A stretch of DNA of 64,000 nt from Quercus robur (Eukaryota > Streptophyta > Magnoliopsida > Fagales > Fagaceae): the NCBI RefSeq assembly GCF_932294415.1, contig NC_065537.1, forward strand, positions 868,001 through 932,000, in the 5' to 3' direction. Both the position numbers and the translations under genes were made by a program. Numbering within the stretch: position 1 is the stretch's first letter; every line of letters begins with the position of its first letter. The notes under the pieces were generated by a model. That model made no database searches. It had not been told where the DNA came from and saw nothing but the letters and a program-made list of their open reading frames with translations. Below, piece after piece: positions 33,347 through 49,365 of this stretch.

Positions 33347-35311
33347 TGTGAGGAACCGCGCCCCTGGCCATAATCTAAAAATTTGTAGGTTTTGGCTATG
33401 TTTCACGCTGTTGAGGGCCATTTGTGAGAATCCAGATGGAAAGAAAGAAAGCCCAATAACAAGGGCAACAAAGAATTGACAAAGCAGACAGCAAAACCAT
33501 TAGGCCCAAGCGGCAAAAATAATAGATTACAGGCCCAAGAAATAAACAAATGGGTCTTGAAGAGGCAAGTGGGCTCAAAGAAGCTCGGAAAGAGAGAAAT
33601 AGCATCCCATGGGCAGTGTATGAGGTAGAAAAGCGAGAAAGAGCCGCCGCAGGCCCAAAGTAATGCAAACTAAGAAAGTAAGGGGTTTATGGTAGGCCCA
33701 TAAACCCCAAGGATGAGAATAAGGTTATTTGACCAGGGAAGCCCAATGAAGTTAGTAAAAAGCCCATGGGAATGTAGAATTAGCAAAAGGACCGAGGAAG
33801 CTCAAAGAAAGCAAACGGGCCGAGGATGCCCAAAGGAAAGCCAAAAGGGACATAGGAGCCCATAAATAAAAGCAAACCAGTGGCCATGCCAAGCTACTGA
33901 GAGAAGGAATAAACGGCTAACCTAAAAGAGGCCCAGCAGGATTAAGTTATTACAGTAGGAATAACAGAACAACATTGCAAGAAATAAAGGAAACCAAGGA
34001 ATGGACTAAAGAAATGTAAGACCCATCATCAAATAAAGCCCAGCTCCTGAGAGGAATGGGAAAACAAAAAGCAGCCCACATAAGAGGTCAAAAAACACGG
34101 ACGGCGAGCCTCCAGACCATGGCAGACGAATGGGCAGCAGGCAAGTTTTGGATACATATGGAATGAAGGCATGTGCAAGGCGCCTAGGCACCACCAGCCT
34201 GTACCCAACCAATACAAAGCATGGTAAGGTCGAGGGGTCAGAGGATCAGAAGGCATGGTTTGGTGGTGGGGAGAGGGGAAAAATCTATTTTTATGGTTCT
34301 GGCTCAGGCTCTTTCGGGGAGGTGTCCTGCTGGGATGACTTACTACCCAAAAGAGGCAAACTGAGTTGGAACCATTAGATGCATGCCATGAGGGATAGGG
34401 AGAGAGAAATAACCTAGACCGTAGCAGGAAAGGGTGCCACGACAGAATAGCAAACAAAATACTCTTCCTTGTCTGGCGATGGGAGGGTGACACACAGACG
34501 GAACAGTGATGGTCGGCCAGTACACCCAGACCAGACAAAGGGAGTTAAGGGTTAAAACAGTAAAATCAGGTCACGGTAGGCACTATAAAAGGAGGGTCTT
34601 GCCGTGAATAGAAGAAGGGGGAACAACAGGAACTTTGACTAAGAAATAGAAAACTTAAAAGAAATAGCAAAGAAAACGAAGTGAGAAGAAAGAAAGAAAT
34701 AGTGAGAATTAGAAAGGTGGGCATGCACTGGTAGATTGGTCCCTTCTCTCCCTCATGAAATCCAGCCCTATGTAAGAAAACTCGAGAGTATCTACGTAAA
34801 AAACCACTCAGACCCGTTTCTCTCAGGGCAGTTAACTTCTATAGTAGGACTCTTTCCTGAGAGATTGACTGCTTTGAGGAGGAACGTTCTTCCTTTTGTG
34901 GTTCTACTCCTGCGGATTGGATTTCCAGTCGATTTCTTCTAATATTTCGACTAACCCATGCTTATTAACATTTGATGTCCTCTGTTATGCCTTTTTTTTC
35001 TCTTCTGTAAAAAAAGAAAACAATTAGTATTGTTGTTGTAATTGATTTTAAGAGCTATTTGGTCAATTCCCCATTAAAATGGCTAGATATTTTCTGTTTA
35101 TTTTATTATTATTATGTCTGCCTGCCCCGATTTGTCTAAAACAGTTACAACTGCCGTGAACACGTCTCTGGCAAACTTGGCCTAGTTTGCGCACAAGCCG
35201 GACCAACTTAAACTGAAGCTGGGCCGATCCCGACTCTCTTATCCAGAAAACTTGGGCTTAGTGTAGCAGGAGGTAGCCCAACACCACTAGCACAACCCAC
35301 CCCCTTACACA
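33347..35311 (+). mobile_element. Large LTR-like block, possible solo LTR
   Basis: The block begins TGTGAGGAACCGCGCCCC and ends CCCTTACACA. It is distinctly more GC-rich than its flanks and has no significant coding frame. A TATAAAAGGAGGG promoter motif lies at 34584 in the plus orientation. These are LTR features, but no 5-bp target duplication fits the two ends, so the exact borders and solo-LTR status are inferred. Confidence 0.5.
34584..34590 (+). promoter_or_regulatory. TATA box inside the LTR-like block
   Basis: CACTATAAAAGGAGGG is a strong plant TATA context. Transcription would start about 30 bp downstream, within the block, as expected for the U3/R border of an LTR. Confidence 0.5.
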
Positions 35312-37121
35312 CGCGAATAGGTGGAGTTGTGTTATTGCCTTTCAAGAGACAGTGAAGAGAATCCTACAACTGTTATTCTCCCTCCTAGGTAAAAGATTTT
35401 ACAATAGAATTGCCATGTATTTAATTGGAAAATAAGAAAACCAAATTGAAAAGTGTATCATTCTTATTGATGAATTGAAAAAGGTACATCTCTTTGATAA
35501 TAACTAGAAAATTACATGGTTTTGGTCCTAGATACAATCTAAAATAAAGCTACATTGCTTTGATTCTTAGTTACAATCTAAAAAAGAGAAAATTACAAGG
35601 ATGAGCCTAATTTACTAACCCTTGATCCAAGTTAGGAGGCTAAGTTACAAGATTGAGAAGGTGTTAGACACACAACCTACTCAGTGAAATTGGTCTTTTA
35701 GACTTTGGTGGTCAATAATCATATCACATCATTCAAACAGTTATAGCATCCAAGACCAAGTAATTGAAGGGTGAAACAAACATTGATAAGCATGATGAAA
35801 TCCTAGTCTAGGCATGCAATTAATTGATATTGAAAGACATGGTGAATATGTGTGTGATGCATGATACACCCTAATCTAGAACAAGTGAACATGCTATTGA
35901 GTTCTTACACCTAGAATTAAATTAGAGACTAAGGTGGAGTTTGGATAGCGTTTTCAGCGCTTGCGTTCCGCTTTGCATCTGTCAGTGGGTCTAGTGCATT
36001 GTTCACAGGATCCACAAACCTCTTTTTTCAGCAAAATTTTCATTAAAAATGGGTCTCACCGCACTATTTACACATTTAAAAATTATTTTGCTACAATGTT
36101 TTTAGTTTTCAGCAATAAGCGATATCCAAACAGACCTTAAGATTATTTCATAGATCCAAATTGATTTTGAAAACAAACTTTAATTTGAAAAGAATCTTGA
36201 GATTTGCGAAGAGATTCATTTTAGGAAAGAAGATTTGGTTTTGAAACATATTTCATTCTTGAAAACAAGTTTGAGAATTTTAGATCAAAAAAAGATATTC
36301 TCGGATCTTTTTAGCAAATTGGATCTATGAACCAAACCTTAAGCAACAAAAAAATACCAAATCTAGGATGCAAGAACATGTGATTCTAGTATTATAAATC
36401 AAAATCGTGGAAACATATTTGCAATTAAAAGAAACCCTAATCCTAAACATGTGAACATAATATTTGAATTAAAAACCCTAAAGCCATAGAAAATATGAAA
36501 AATTAAGAAAAACCTATATCTAGTATAATGAACAAACAAGAACAAAGAGCATAAAAATAAAACATGCTTGAATCTAAAACTAGGGCATAATAAAAAATGA
36601 GAAGGTTAGAAACCTTACCTACACGCACAATACTCTGTGTTGAACAACACCTTAAGAGGGAGAGAGAGAATTATCAATTTGCTAGGAAATTTTGAGTTTT
36701 TGGGGTTGTTTTGAACTGAGGGTGAAGGAAGGGGGGATATTTATACTAGGACTAGGAGTAGGGGAGGTAGGATTAGCTCTCTAGGGAATGTTGGACTCTA
36801 TAGAATATTGTTTTATGAAGGAAAAACATAGGGGTCAAAGTTAAACTGAGTGAGGAGCAAGCCGAACTTGAAGTGGAAGGAATTTTGGAAGGTTCTTATC
36901 CAAGTGCTGATCAGAACTTCGTTCTAGGTCCTCCAAATTCTTCACTTTTTCTTTTCAACTGTTTCTGTTTTCAATTCAAACCTAATTTCCTCCAAATTTT
37001 AACTTCTATTTCTAATTTTCTTGGTCCTCAAGGTCAGCAAATTAATAATAAAAATGTCTGACCAATTGATTAATTATTTAATTAACCAATTTTCAATTAA
37101 TTGGTTTGAAAACTCACTTAG
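35312..37121. other. Intergenic with one MITE, no gene seen
   Basis: AT-rich sequence containing the MITE at 35933-36136. The 36600-36900 part resembles a transposon leader but could not be assigned. Confidence 0.5.
35933..36136. mobile_element. Short MITE, GTTTGGATA ends
   Basis: The left end GGTGGAGTTTGGATAGCG is inverted at the right end CGATATCCAAACAGACC. The interior shares GTCTCACCGCACTATT-type sequence and ACACATTTAAAAATTATTTT with the MITE at 58577-58886. The target duplication here is ambiguous (TAA or TTA). Confidence 0.7.
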
Positions 37122-38180
37122 TGCATAAAACACTTGTGAATGTTTAGACCTCCAAATACAAATTATCCAATACAAGCTTATATTCAAACAATGTATGTGC
37201 GGAATATGAAATATAAGCAATACCTAAATATGCAAACTACTCTAAGCCATATTTTAATCACAACTCAGCAGCAATTAAAAGCAAAGAGTAAGGGATAGAA
37301 AGAAGCAAACACAAGATAACGCTGGCATGTGTTATCGAAGAGGAAACCGAAGAACTTGGCGAAAAACCTCTCCACCGCCCTCAAGTGGTAAAATGATCAA
37401 CTAGAAAATTAGTTGGGATACATGAATAGCAAAAGACCCTCCAAGCCTAATCTACCTGATGCACCTAAGCCCTTCAAGCTTTTTGCTCTAACAAGGTTAC
37501 GCCTAACCGTGTCTTTTCTAACTTACCGGATCTCGCAATTAGCCCATTGCATCAACCAATATGAATTGGTTCTCTCTTGAACTGCTTCCCAAACACCAAG
37601 AACCTTCTCACTACTCTGAATTTGGTGAGGTTAGGATTTGGCTTAAGATCCTCTAATAGGTATGACAATGGAGAGGGTGAGAGTAGAGGAATTTGGAGAA
37701 TCAAATGTATAAGATTGTGGATGAATTAATCATGCTGTTCTCTAGGGTTTTTTCTCTCAAAATTCTCTGCGGAAGCTCTCTACATTTCGTGGATATAAGG
37801 GTATTTATAGTAGGGTATGAAATGGAATGTGAAAAGTCAGTTTTCAGCAAAACAGGGTGCACTAGTGACTCACTTCGCGACTGGGATGAGTCGCAAGTTC
37901 CAATCGCTAGTTACCAAACTGGTTAGACTGTACTTTTTGTTTTGTAATGATTCAGCTGTTCTGACCCTTCAATTTCCTGCATGCTTCACACGTGTGTTAC
38001 ATTTTGGCAAGTCACCACTCGCAAGTTAGTCGCAAGTTCCAGTCGTGAGTCACTTCTTGTTACACACTCTTGATCAAATCTTCACACTCTCTCACACACA
38101 ACCCTTACATTATTCCCATATAAATACAGGGTTTCTAAATGCTAAATTACAAGTAAATTTGGTACGGAATAAAGTCAACA
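37122..38180 (-). mobile_element. Probable solo LTR (copia-type), 1059 bp
   Basis: On the minus strand it starts TGTTGACTTTATTCCGTACC and ends ...GTGTTTTATGCA, so it has TG...CA ends. Flanking pentamers CTTAG (37117-37121) and CATAG (38181-38185) match at 4 of 5 positions, consistent with an aged 5-bp TSD. A TATTTATATGGG promoter-like motif lies near its 5' side. There is no internal retrotransposon sequence on either side. Confidence 0.65.
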
Positions 38181-39102
38181 CATAGTTGAATAAATATTCA
38201 ACTTTACAATTAATTGGTTAATAAATTAACCAATTAATTTATTTAATCAATCTAAAATTGTGCACGATTTGTGCAATGTAGGCATATTTTGTTACTGAGT
38301 AGATGGTTAGAACCAAATTAACTACAAGTTAAAAATAAAAAGGCCAAATTGACTCCTACTAAAATGTAAGGATTAAATTAACTATGATCTCAAAATGTAG
38401 GGACCAAAATTATGTTATTTTCATAAAAAAAAAATTATAATATATAAAACACTAGCTAAATATTATTTTAAGTAATAATTAAATATAAAAATGTTCATTT
38501 AAAGTTAACGCATCTGGCCTCCAAATGTGTTTAGCCGGCCTGCTATAGTGATTGTAGTATTTCGAGTTATCATAAAAAAGAACTTTTAAGTCCTCTAAAC
38601 TTCTTTTTGGAATGATGTCTGTTTACAACTTACAAAACAAAAAATAATAAACACATAATCTAGTGAGCTAATGAAAATGGATAATTCATAATTGTGAATG
38701 TACAAATCTTATATCCTACTTTTTGTGTTTAAGTTTCCAATACATGCTTTACCAATTACAACTTGTCAAATATAACAACTTTCTCCAAACCTTCAAGAAA
38801 AGCATGAAATTTCCTAATTAAATGTTATACACTGAAGAGTTTCATATTTATTGGCAAACTAAAGTCCACCAATTGTTTCTTTCTATATTCCATTACAAGT
38901 TCTTAATGTGGAGAATGGTTATTGGTAAGTAAAAAAGTGATTTTAATGGTAGGTGCAAATAAGAACCCATAAAAAATTTCCACATCAATAGTTTGTAAAA
39001 AAATCCAACAGGATTATAAACTTCAATGCAAAACAAATTTTAAGGATAGTAAGCCAGATCAGTAATAAGCTATAGGGTTGGTGCACCTATCCCATCTTCA
39101 TC
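38181..39102. other. Aminotransferase upstream region
   Basis: AT-rich 5' flank of the gene at 39211, with no coding frame. A block at 38385-38490 is a copy of a dispersed repeat also found at about 32260-32330. Confidence 0.5.
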
Positions 39103-39110
39103 TATAAATA
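39103..39110 (+). promoter_or_regulatory. TATA box of the aminotransferase gene
   Basis: TATAAATA followed by TATAG, 101 bp before the start codon at 39211. This spacing allows a transcript start near 39135 and a 5' UTR of about 75 nt. Confidence 0.65.
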
Positions 39111-39210
39111 TATAGATTAGAAGCTGATTAACACATATCCTTGTATCCCATCATCCCAAAGATTAGACTACATATATCTTTTATTCAAATTCCTTTCCCA
39201 CAAAGACAAA

Positions 39211-43578
<4,368 letters not shown>

Positions 43579-43645
43579 AGCTTAAAATGCTAATTTGAAT
43601 TCTTATAGTTGTTATGGAAATAAATTATAAGACCCTCTACTCTAA

Positions 43646-43860
43646 GGGCACGTTTGGTACATTGTAATAGTGATTGCATAAGAATAGAAATTAGTATCAC
43701 AATAAATACAAAAAGTTATAATATAATAATTTTTCCTTTATTCATTAGTTTGGTGACAACACATAAATAGAACTTGAATTGTATTCCAGAGTTTGGTTTA
43801 ACATAATAATATGATGGAGTGGAATTTCAATCAAAGTTCTTAATATTGGTAAGCATAATT
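43646..43860. mobile_element. Truncated Tourist-like MITE (copies A and B)
   Basis: The left end GGGCACGTTTGGTACA is preceded by TAA and matches the TIR of the MITE at 35-525. The right TIR is not found. The same piece is in duplication copy B from 48650. Confidence 0.6.
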
Positions 43861-44264
43861 TTTTTTTTTTTTTAAAGAGAATTTCAATCATAACGTCTAC
43901 TCTTGATGAGAACTCTTTATCATCTAACCAAGATATTTAATTAATTTTTGGTATAAGCAAGGATCGCCACATATCTCTTATTTGACTATAAGAATTTTAC
44001 AGTTAAGCTAATTAACTGGAATCTACTATTTGTTAAGCATAATAATAAAGGCGTTTGGGATTAAATATTGATTGTTGTTTCATAACAATAAAGACATTTA
44101 ATAAAATTGAAGTTCAACAAAATATTATTACAATTATAAAGTATTAATATACCTTAACAAGAGTTATATCTTTTAATTAGAAAATTGAAAGAAAGCAGCC
44201 AATACTTGGTTGGATACCTTGCTTTACTATTGTTGCAATTTCCAAAATTAAAATTCTTTTTGAC

Positions 44265-44272
<8 letters not shown>

Positions 44273-44314
<42 letters not shown>
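44273..44314. repeat. (GA)n microsatellite
   Basis: About 20 GA units lie here in copy A. The matching tract in copy B (about 49281-49297) has only about 8, so it changed after the duplication. Confidence 0.9.
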
Positions 44315-44318
<4 letters not shown>

Positions 44319-44384
44319 TGAATAGTTGCATCAGTTGGGATATAAATACCAACAATTCAAAAGTCACTTCAAATTTTTTTTTTC

Positions 44385-47300
44385 AAGAATGGGGATTCAA
44401 TATGGGAGAGACTAGATAGAAATCTAGCAAATAATGAGTGGTTAATCAAGTTTGGAGGATCCTTGGTGCACCATCTGAATTGCAGCACCTCTAACCACTC
44501 CCCTTTATGGATTTTACCCAAAATCCTAGACCCAACAATTCAAGAAAAACCGTTTTGGTTTGAAGAGATGTGGCTTGCCGAGAAGGGATGTATAGATACT
44601 GTTAAAACCAAATGGGATAAGCACAAAATTCACAACAATGCAGTAGGTATTGTTTCTAAAATTGAGAGCTATGGTTCGGCCCTAAACAGAAGGAGTAGGA
44701 GAAATTTTGGTAGCATCCGAAGAGAGTTACAACAAAAACAGAAACTTCTACTAATAGGGGTTAATTTCCATGCAAGAATGCTTAGAAGTGAGGTGAATGA
44801 CCTCCTAGATAAGGAGACAAGGATGTGGTTTCAACGATCTCGCTCTCTATGGGCCATGTTTGGAGACAAAAATTCCAAATACTTCCATAGTAGAGCCACT
44901 CAACGTTATCGGAGAAACAAAATTGAAGGAATAAGGGGTAGTGAGGGGTAGTGGAAGTTGGACCCGAAAGGAATAGCTAAAGAGTTCCTAAGATTTTGCA
45001 CCAGTTTGTTCTCCACTTCAAATGATTGTCAACCCAAGTTGGCATTGGACTCAATCCAAAGCTTAGTGACGGAAGACATGAACAGAAAATTGATTGCAGA
45101 CTTCACTAAGGATGAGGTAAAGGTGGCTCTAAATCAAATGGTACCTCTAAAATCTCCGGGTCCAGATGGGATGCTGCCACTTTTTTTTCCAACACTATTG
45201 GTATTTGGTGGGTAAGGATATCACAACTTTTGTTCTATCCTTTTTAAATTAAGCTTCACTTTCTGAAAATTTAAATCACACATTCATCACTTTGATACCG
45301 AAAGCAAAAAATCCTATATTGGTTTCTGAATTTCGCCCCATCAGTTTGTGCAATGTATTGTATAAAATCTTCTCTAAAGTTCTAGCTAACAAGTTGAAGA
45401 AAATCCTCCCACATATCATAACTGAGCACCAAAGTGTTTTTACAAAGGACCGTCTAATTTCCGACAATATCCTTATAGCTTTTGAGTCTCTCCACTATTT
45501 GCACCACCACAAGTCCTCTAAGGAGGGTTTCATGGCTTTCAAACTTGATATGAGTAAGGCCTACGATGGTGTGGAATGGGTTTTCCTCGAAAAAATTATG
45601 AGGAAATTGGGGTTCAATGAAAAATGGATTACACTCATGACGCTTTGTGTGTCAACAGTCTCCTATTCAATCCTCATAAATGGTGCACCAAATGGTTTTA
45701 TTCGACCAACAAGAGGCATAAGACAAGGCGACCCCCTTTCCCCATTTTTGTTCCTTCTATGCTCCGAAGGACTCCATGGCATACTCACACAATCAGCCTT
45801 GAGAGGAGACATTCACGGTTTCTCTATCAGCAAGAGAAGTCCCACACTAACTCATCTCCTATTTATGCAGATGATAGCTTGTTGTTTTGCAGGTCTAATG
45901 CCAAGGAATGTGAGAAGGTATTAGAAGTTTTACAAATATATTGAAAGAGTTCAAGCCAGCAAATAAATAAGGCAAAGACCATAGTGTTCTTTAGCAAATC
46001 CACTACAGAGGAGAAAAGACAAAAGATTAAAAATATCTTGGGGGTAGAGGAAATCCAAAGCTATGAAAAATACTTGGGGTTGCCATCACTAGTTAGAAAA
46101 AATAAAAAAGCTAGCTTCAATTATATAGAGGAGAGAGTGTGGGGGAAGTTGCAAGGGTGGGAGGAAAAATTACTATCTCAAGCGAGTTGAGAAATCCTTA
46201 TCAAAGCGGTTGCACAAGCAATCCCTACCTATACCATGAATTGTTTCAAGCTTCCTTTGGGTTTATGCAACGACATTGAAGGTCTAATTCAAAGATTTTG
46301 GAGGGGACAAAGAGGTGAGAGGAGGAAAATCCATTGGGTAAGATGGGGGGGGGGGGGAGCTTTGTAAACCCAAAGGTGAAGGAGGAATGGGCTTCAAAGA
46401 CCTAGCTTTATTCAACAATGCTCTTTTGGCAAAACAGGCATGGAGGTTACTCCAAAACAAGAACTCTCTTTTCTATAGAGTTTTCAAGTCTAAATTTTTT
46501 CCCCATTGTTCACTTATGGAGGCAGCAAAGTCACCAAGTGGGTCTTATACTTGGAAAAGTATTTTAATGGGAAGAGAAGTGCCTATGGAAGGGATGAGAT
46601 GGAGGATGGGAGATGGGACAGCCATTCGGGTATTGTCAAACCCGTGGCTGCCCTCCAATTTCCTCCCATTTGTCTCTACACTAATAGTCCAAGGGATGGA
46701 AGATACTCTAGTGTCCTCGCTAATTGACACAGCTTCGAATAGGTGAAACTCCGAAATTCTATAGAACATTTTTCTTCCAAGAGATGTTGAGATGATTGAA
46801 TCAATTCCTTTGATTACCATTCCAACAGAAGACAAATTGATTTGGCCCTTTACTCCATCGAGTTCTTATTCAGTAAAATTTGGGTATAGCTTTCTGTACA
46901 GGTCCCAGAGTTTTGACACTAATGAATACCATCCAGAGAGCAACAAAATGTGGAAAAAGGTATGGGGATTGGAGGTTCAACCAAAAATTAGAAATTTTTT
47001 ATGGCGAGCCATAAGAAATTCGATACCAACCAAGGTCAATCTCAGGCATAGGTAGATTATCACAAATGACACTTGTGAGCACTGCCAAATTGAGCCTGAA
47101 GACGTGGTGCATGCCCTGTGGTCTTGTCCGTTGTTGTCACCGATGTGGAACCAGGATTCAGAGTGGAGCTTTCGATCAACTTTGCATGTCGTTAGTTTCA
47201 GGGAGGTTGTGGAGCATATCATGGAGGTAGGAGCGGACTTGGCTCTCTTTCCTACCATTATTTGGACTGTTTGGTCCCATAGGAATACCATTCGGACAAG

Positions 47301-47561
47301 CTCTCGACTGTTCCCTGTCCAGCAGATTATGCAAGAAGCTCGGTTTACTAGAACGGCCCATCTCCGAGCCACCCCTCAAAAACCACCAAATAGGACCACC
47401 AACGACTGTCGAAACATCAGATGGAAACTACCACCTTGGCCGAACCTCAAAGTTAACTTCGATGGCTCTGTCTTTCGAGATGGAAAACAAGCAGGGGTGG
47501 GAGTCATTATCCGAGATTGGAATGGCAAGGTGGTTGCTTCCATGGCAGAAGTATTCCCATT
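44385..47561 (+). mobile_element. 5'-truncated LINE, copy A, ORF2 remnant
   Basis: The sequence starts in the endonuclease end (ERLDRNLANNEW, HSPLWILP). It continues through RT (FRPISLCNVLYKIFSKVLAN, FKLDMSKAYDG, TRGIRQGDPLSPFLFLLC), the zf-RVT part and the start of RNase H (VNFDGSVFRDGKQAGVGVII). It stops abruptly at the duplication junction. A 2-nt insertion at the RT active site (about 45866) shifts the frame within the FADD motif. Stops at 44951, 45215, 45944, 46190 and elsewhere confirm it is dead. It lacks a poly-A tail because the tandem duplication cut it. Confidence 0.92.
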
Positions 47562-47727
47562 TTAGTCAACCTTAGAGGGTGCAATTTGCATTTTAGCCTA
47601 ATTTTTACAAAATAAACATTAAAAAAATATCAAAAAAAAAAAGAAAAAGAAAAAGATTAAAGCTAAGCTACAAAGAATTTTATTGCAAAATACTTATAAA
47701 TTGATGTATCAATAATGTGACTGGTTC

Positions 47728-48089
47728 TGTAAGGACTCAATTTGTAACGATCCCAAAATGATATTGGGTTCGCACGTTAAGGGCCCAAACAATATAATTT
47801 GTAGAGCGTGGGTTTGAAAGGCTAGGCTTTGGTCACCGAACGGTGGTTAGTCATGGTACTCATACAGTAACAAACCATGTTCGCTCGAGAAGTCTTTCTC
47901 CACGACACGGCCTGAGAGGCTCTAGTTCTCGAGCGAACATAGTTTGTTACTGTATGAGTACCATGACTAACCACCGTTCGGTGACCAAAGCCTAACCTTT
48001 CAAACCCACGCTCTACAAATTATATTGTTTGGGCCCTTAACATGCGAACCCAATATCATTTTGGGATCGTTACAAATTGAGTCCTTACA
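47728..48089. mobile_element. 362-bp foldback element, LTR-like ends, 5-bp TSD
   Basis: The arms are 164 bp each (47728-47891 and 47926-48089), differ at only three positions, and surround a 34-nt loop. The element starts TGTAAGGACTCAATTTG and ends with the complement. GGTTC flanks it at 47723-47727 and 48090-48094. The empty site is seen in copy A at about 43086 (GTGATTAGTTCCATATC). A 5-bp TSD with TG...CA ends is what retroviral-type integrases leave, yet the body is a perfect hairpin with no coding sequence. It may be two LTR fragments in inverted orientation. Confidence 0.9.
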
Positions 48090-48376
48090 GGTTCCATATC
48101 TACAACACAATAATTTTTTTTTTAATTTTTTTTTTCATATTTTAAAAATTGATAAATCAGTTTATAAAGACATGTAAAATGTAGCTATGACATCATTCGT
48201 TCAAACTAATTTATTATATTGTTGAAGTGACAACAATCATAATCATTGTCATTTATAGGTATTTTATAATAAAATAGATAGTAATTTTTAGCATTTTCCT
48301 TTTTTTCCCTTTTTATAAGAAAATATAGAGAAAAGGCATATCTTCTAACATAATTGTTTTCTTGTTTCTCCAACAG

Positions 48377-48597
48377 CCTATGCATGGTTGGAGAGTAAAG
48401 ATGACACAAAGGATTGTAACGAATTTTTAAGAGGATTAAAGATCGTTGGAAAAAGTGGGAAGATTTGCGGTGCCCATCAAAAGTTTGCAAGGGTTAACTT
48501 GATGTGCAGGGAAGAGGAGTTTAACCAATTCATAGAAAGACTATCGGCCACTAAGGGCAAGGGGGTTATCAATGGAAATTGGAGCTTAAAATGCTAA
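48377..48597 (+). pseudogene. Duplicated terminal exon (exon 5) of the aminotransferase
   Basis: The CTCCAACAG acceptor and the whole exon are kept in frame: AYAWLESKDDTKDCNEF and so on. The original stop is lost because ATTAG became ATTGG, so the frame runs on to end NWSLKC at 48597. With exons 1-4 of the gene at 39211 it could serve as an alternative last exon, skipping about 4.8 kb further. On its own it is an orphan exon. Expression is unknown. Confidence 0.85.
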
Positions 48598-49365
48598 TTT
48601 GAATCCTTATAGCTATTTCGGAAATAAATTATAAGACCCTCTACTCTAAGGGCACGTTTGATACACTGTAATGGTGATTGCATAAGAATGGAAATTAGTA
48701 TCACAATAAATACAAAAAGTTATAATATAATAATTTTTCCTTTATTTATTAGTTTGGTGACAACACATGAATAGACTTGAATTGTATTCCAGAGTTTGGT
48801 TTAACATAATAATATGATGGAGTGGAATTTCAATCAAAGTTCTCAATATTGGTAAGCATAATTTTTTTTTTTTTTTTTTGGAAGAGAATTTCAATCTATA
48901 ATGTCTACTCTTGATGAAAGCTATTTATCATCTAACCAAGACATTTAATTGATTTTTGGTGTAAGCGGGGATCACCACATATCTCTTATTTGACTATAAG
49001 AATTTTACAGTTAAGCTAATTAACTGGAATCTACTATTTGTTAAGCATAATAATAAAGGCGTTTGGGATTAAATATTGATTGTTGTTTCATAACAATAAA
49101 GACATTTAATAAAATTGAAGTTCAACAAAATATTATTACAATTATAAAGTATTAATATACCTTATCAAGAGTTATATCTTTTAATTAGAAAATTGAAAGA
49201 AAGCAGCCAATACTTGGTTGGATACCTTGCTTTACTATTGTTGCAATTTCCAAAATTAAAATTCTTTTTGACAAAATTAAGAGAGAGAGAGAGAGAGGTG
49301 AATAGTTGCATCAGTTGGGATATAAATACCAACAATTCAAAAGTCACTTCGAAATTTTTTTTCAA

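Noticed and set aside
34029..34538. 169-aa minus-strand frame in the LTR-like block
   Set aside because: It has no domain, no start context and lies in a non-coding repeat.
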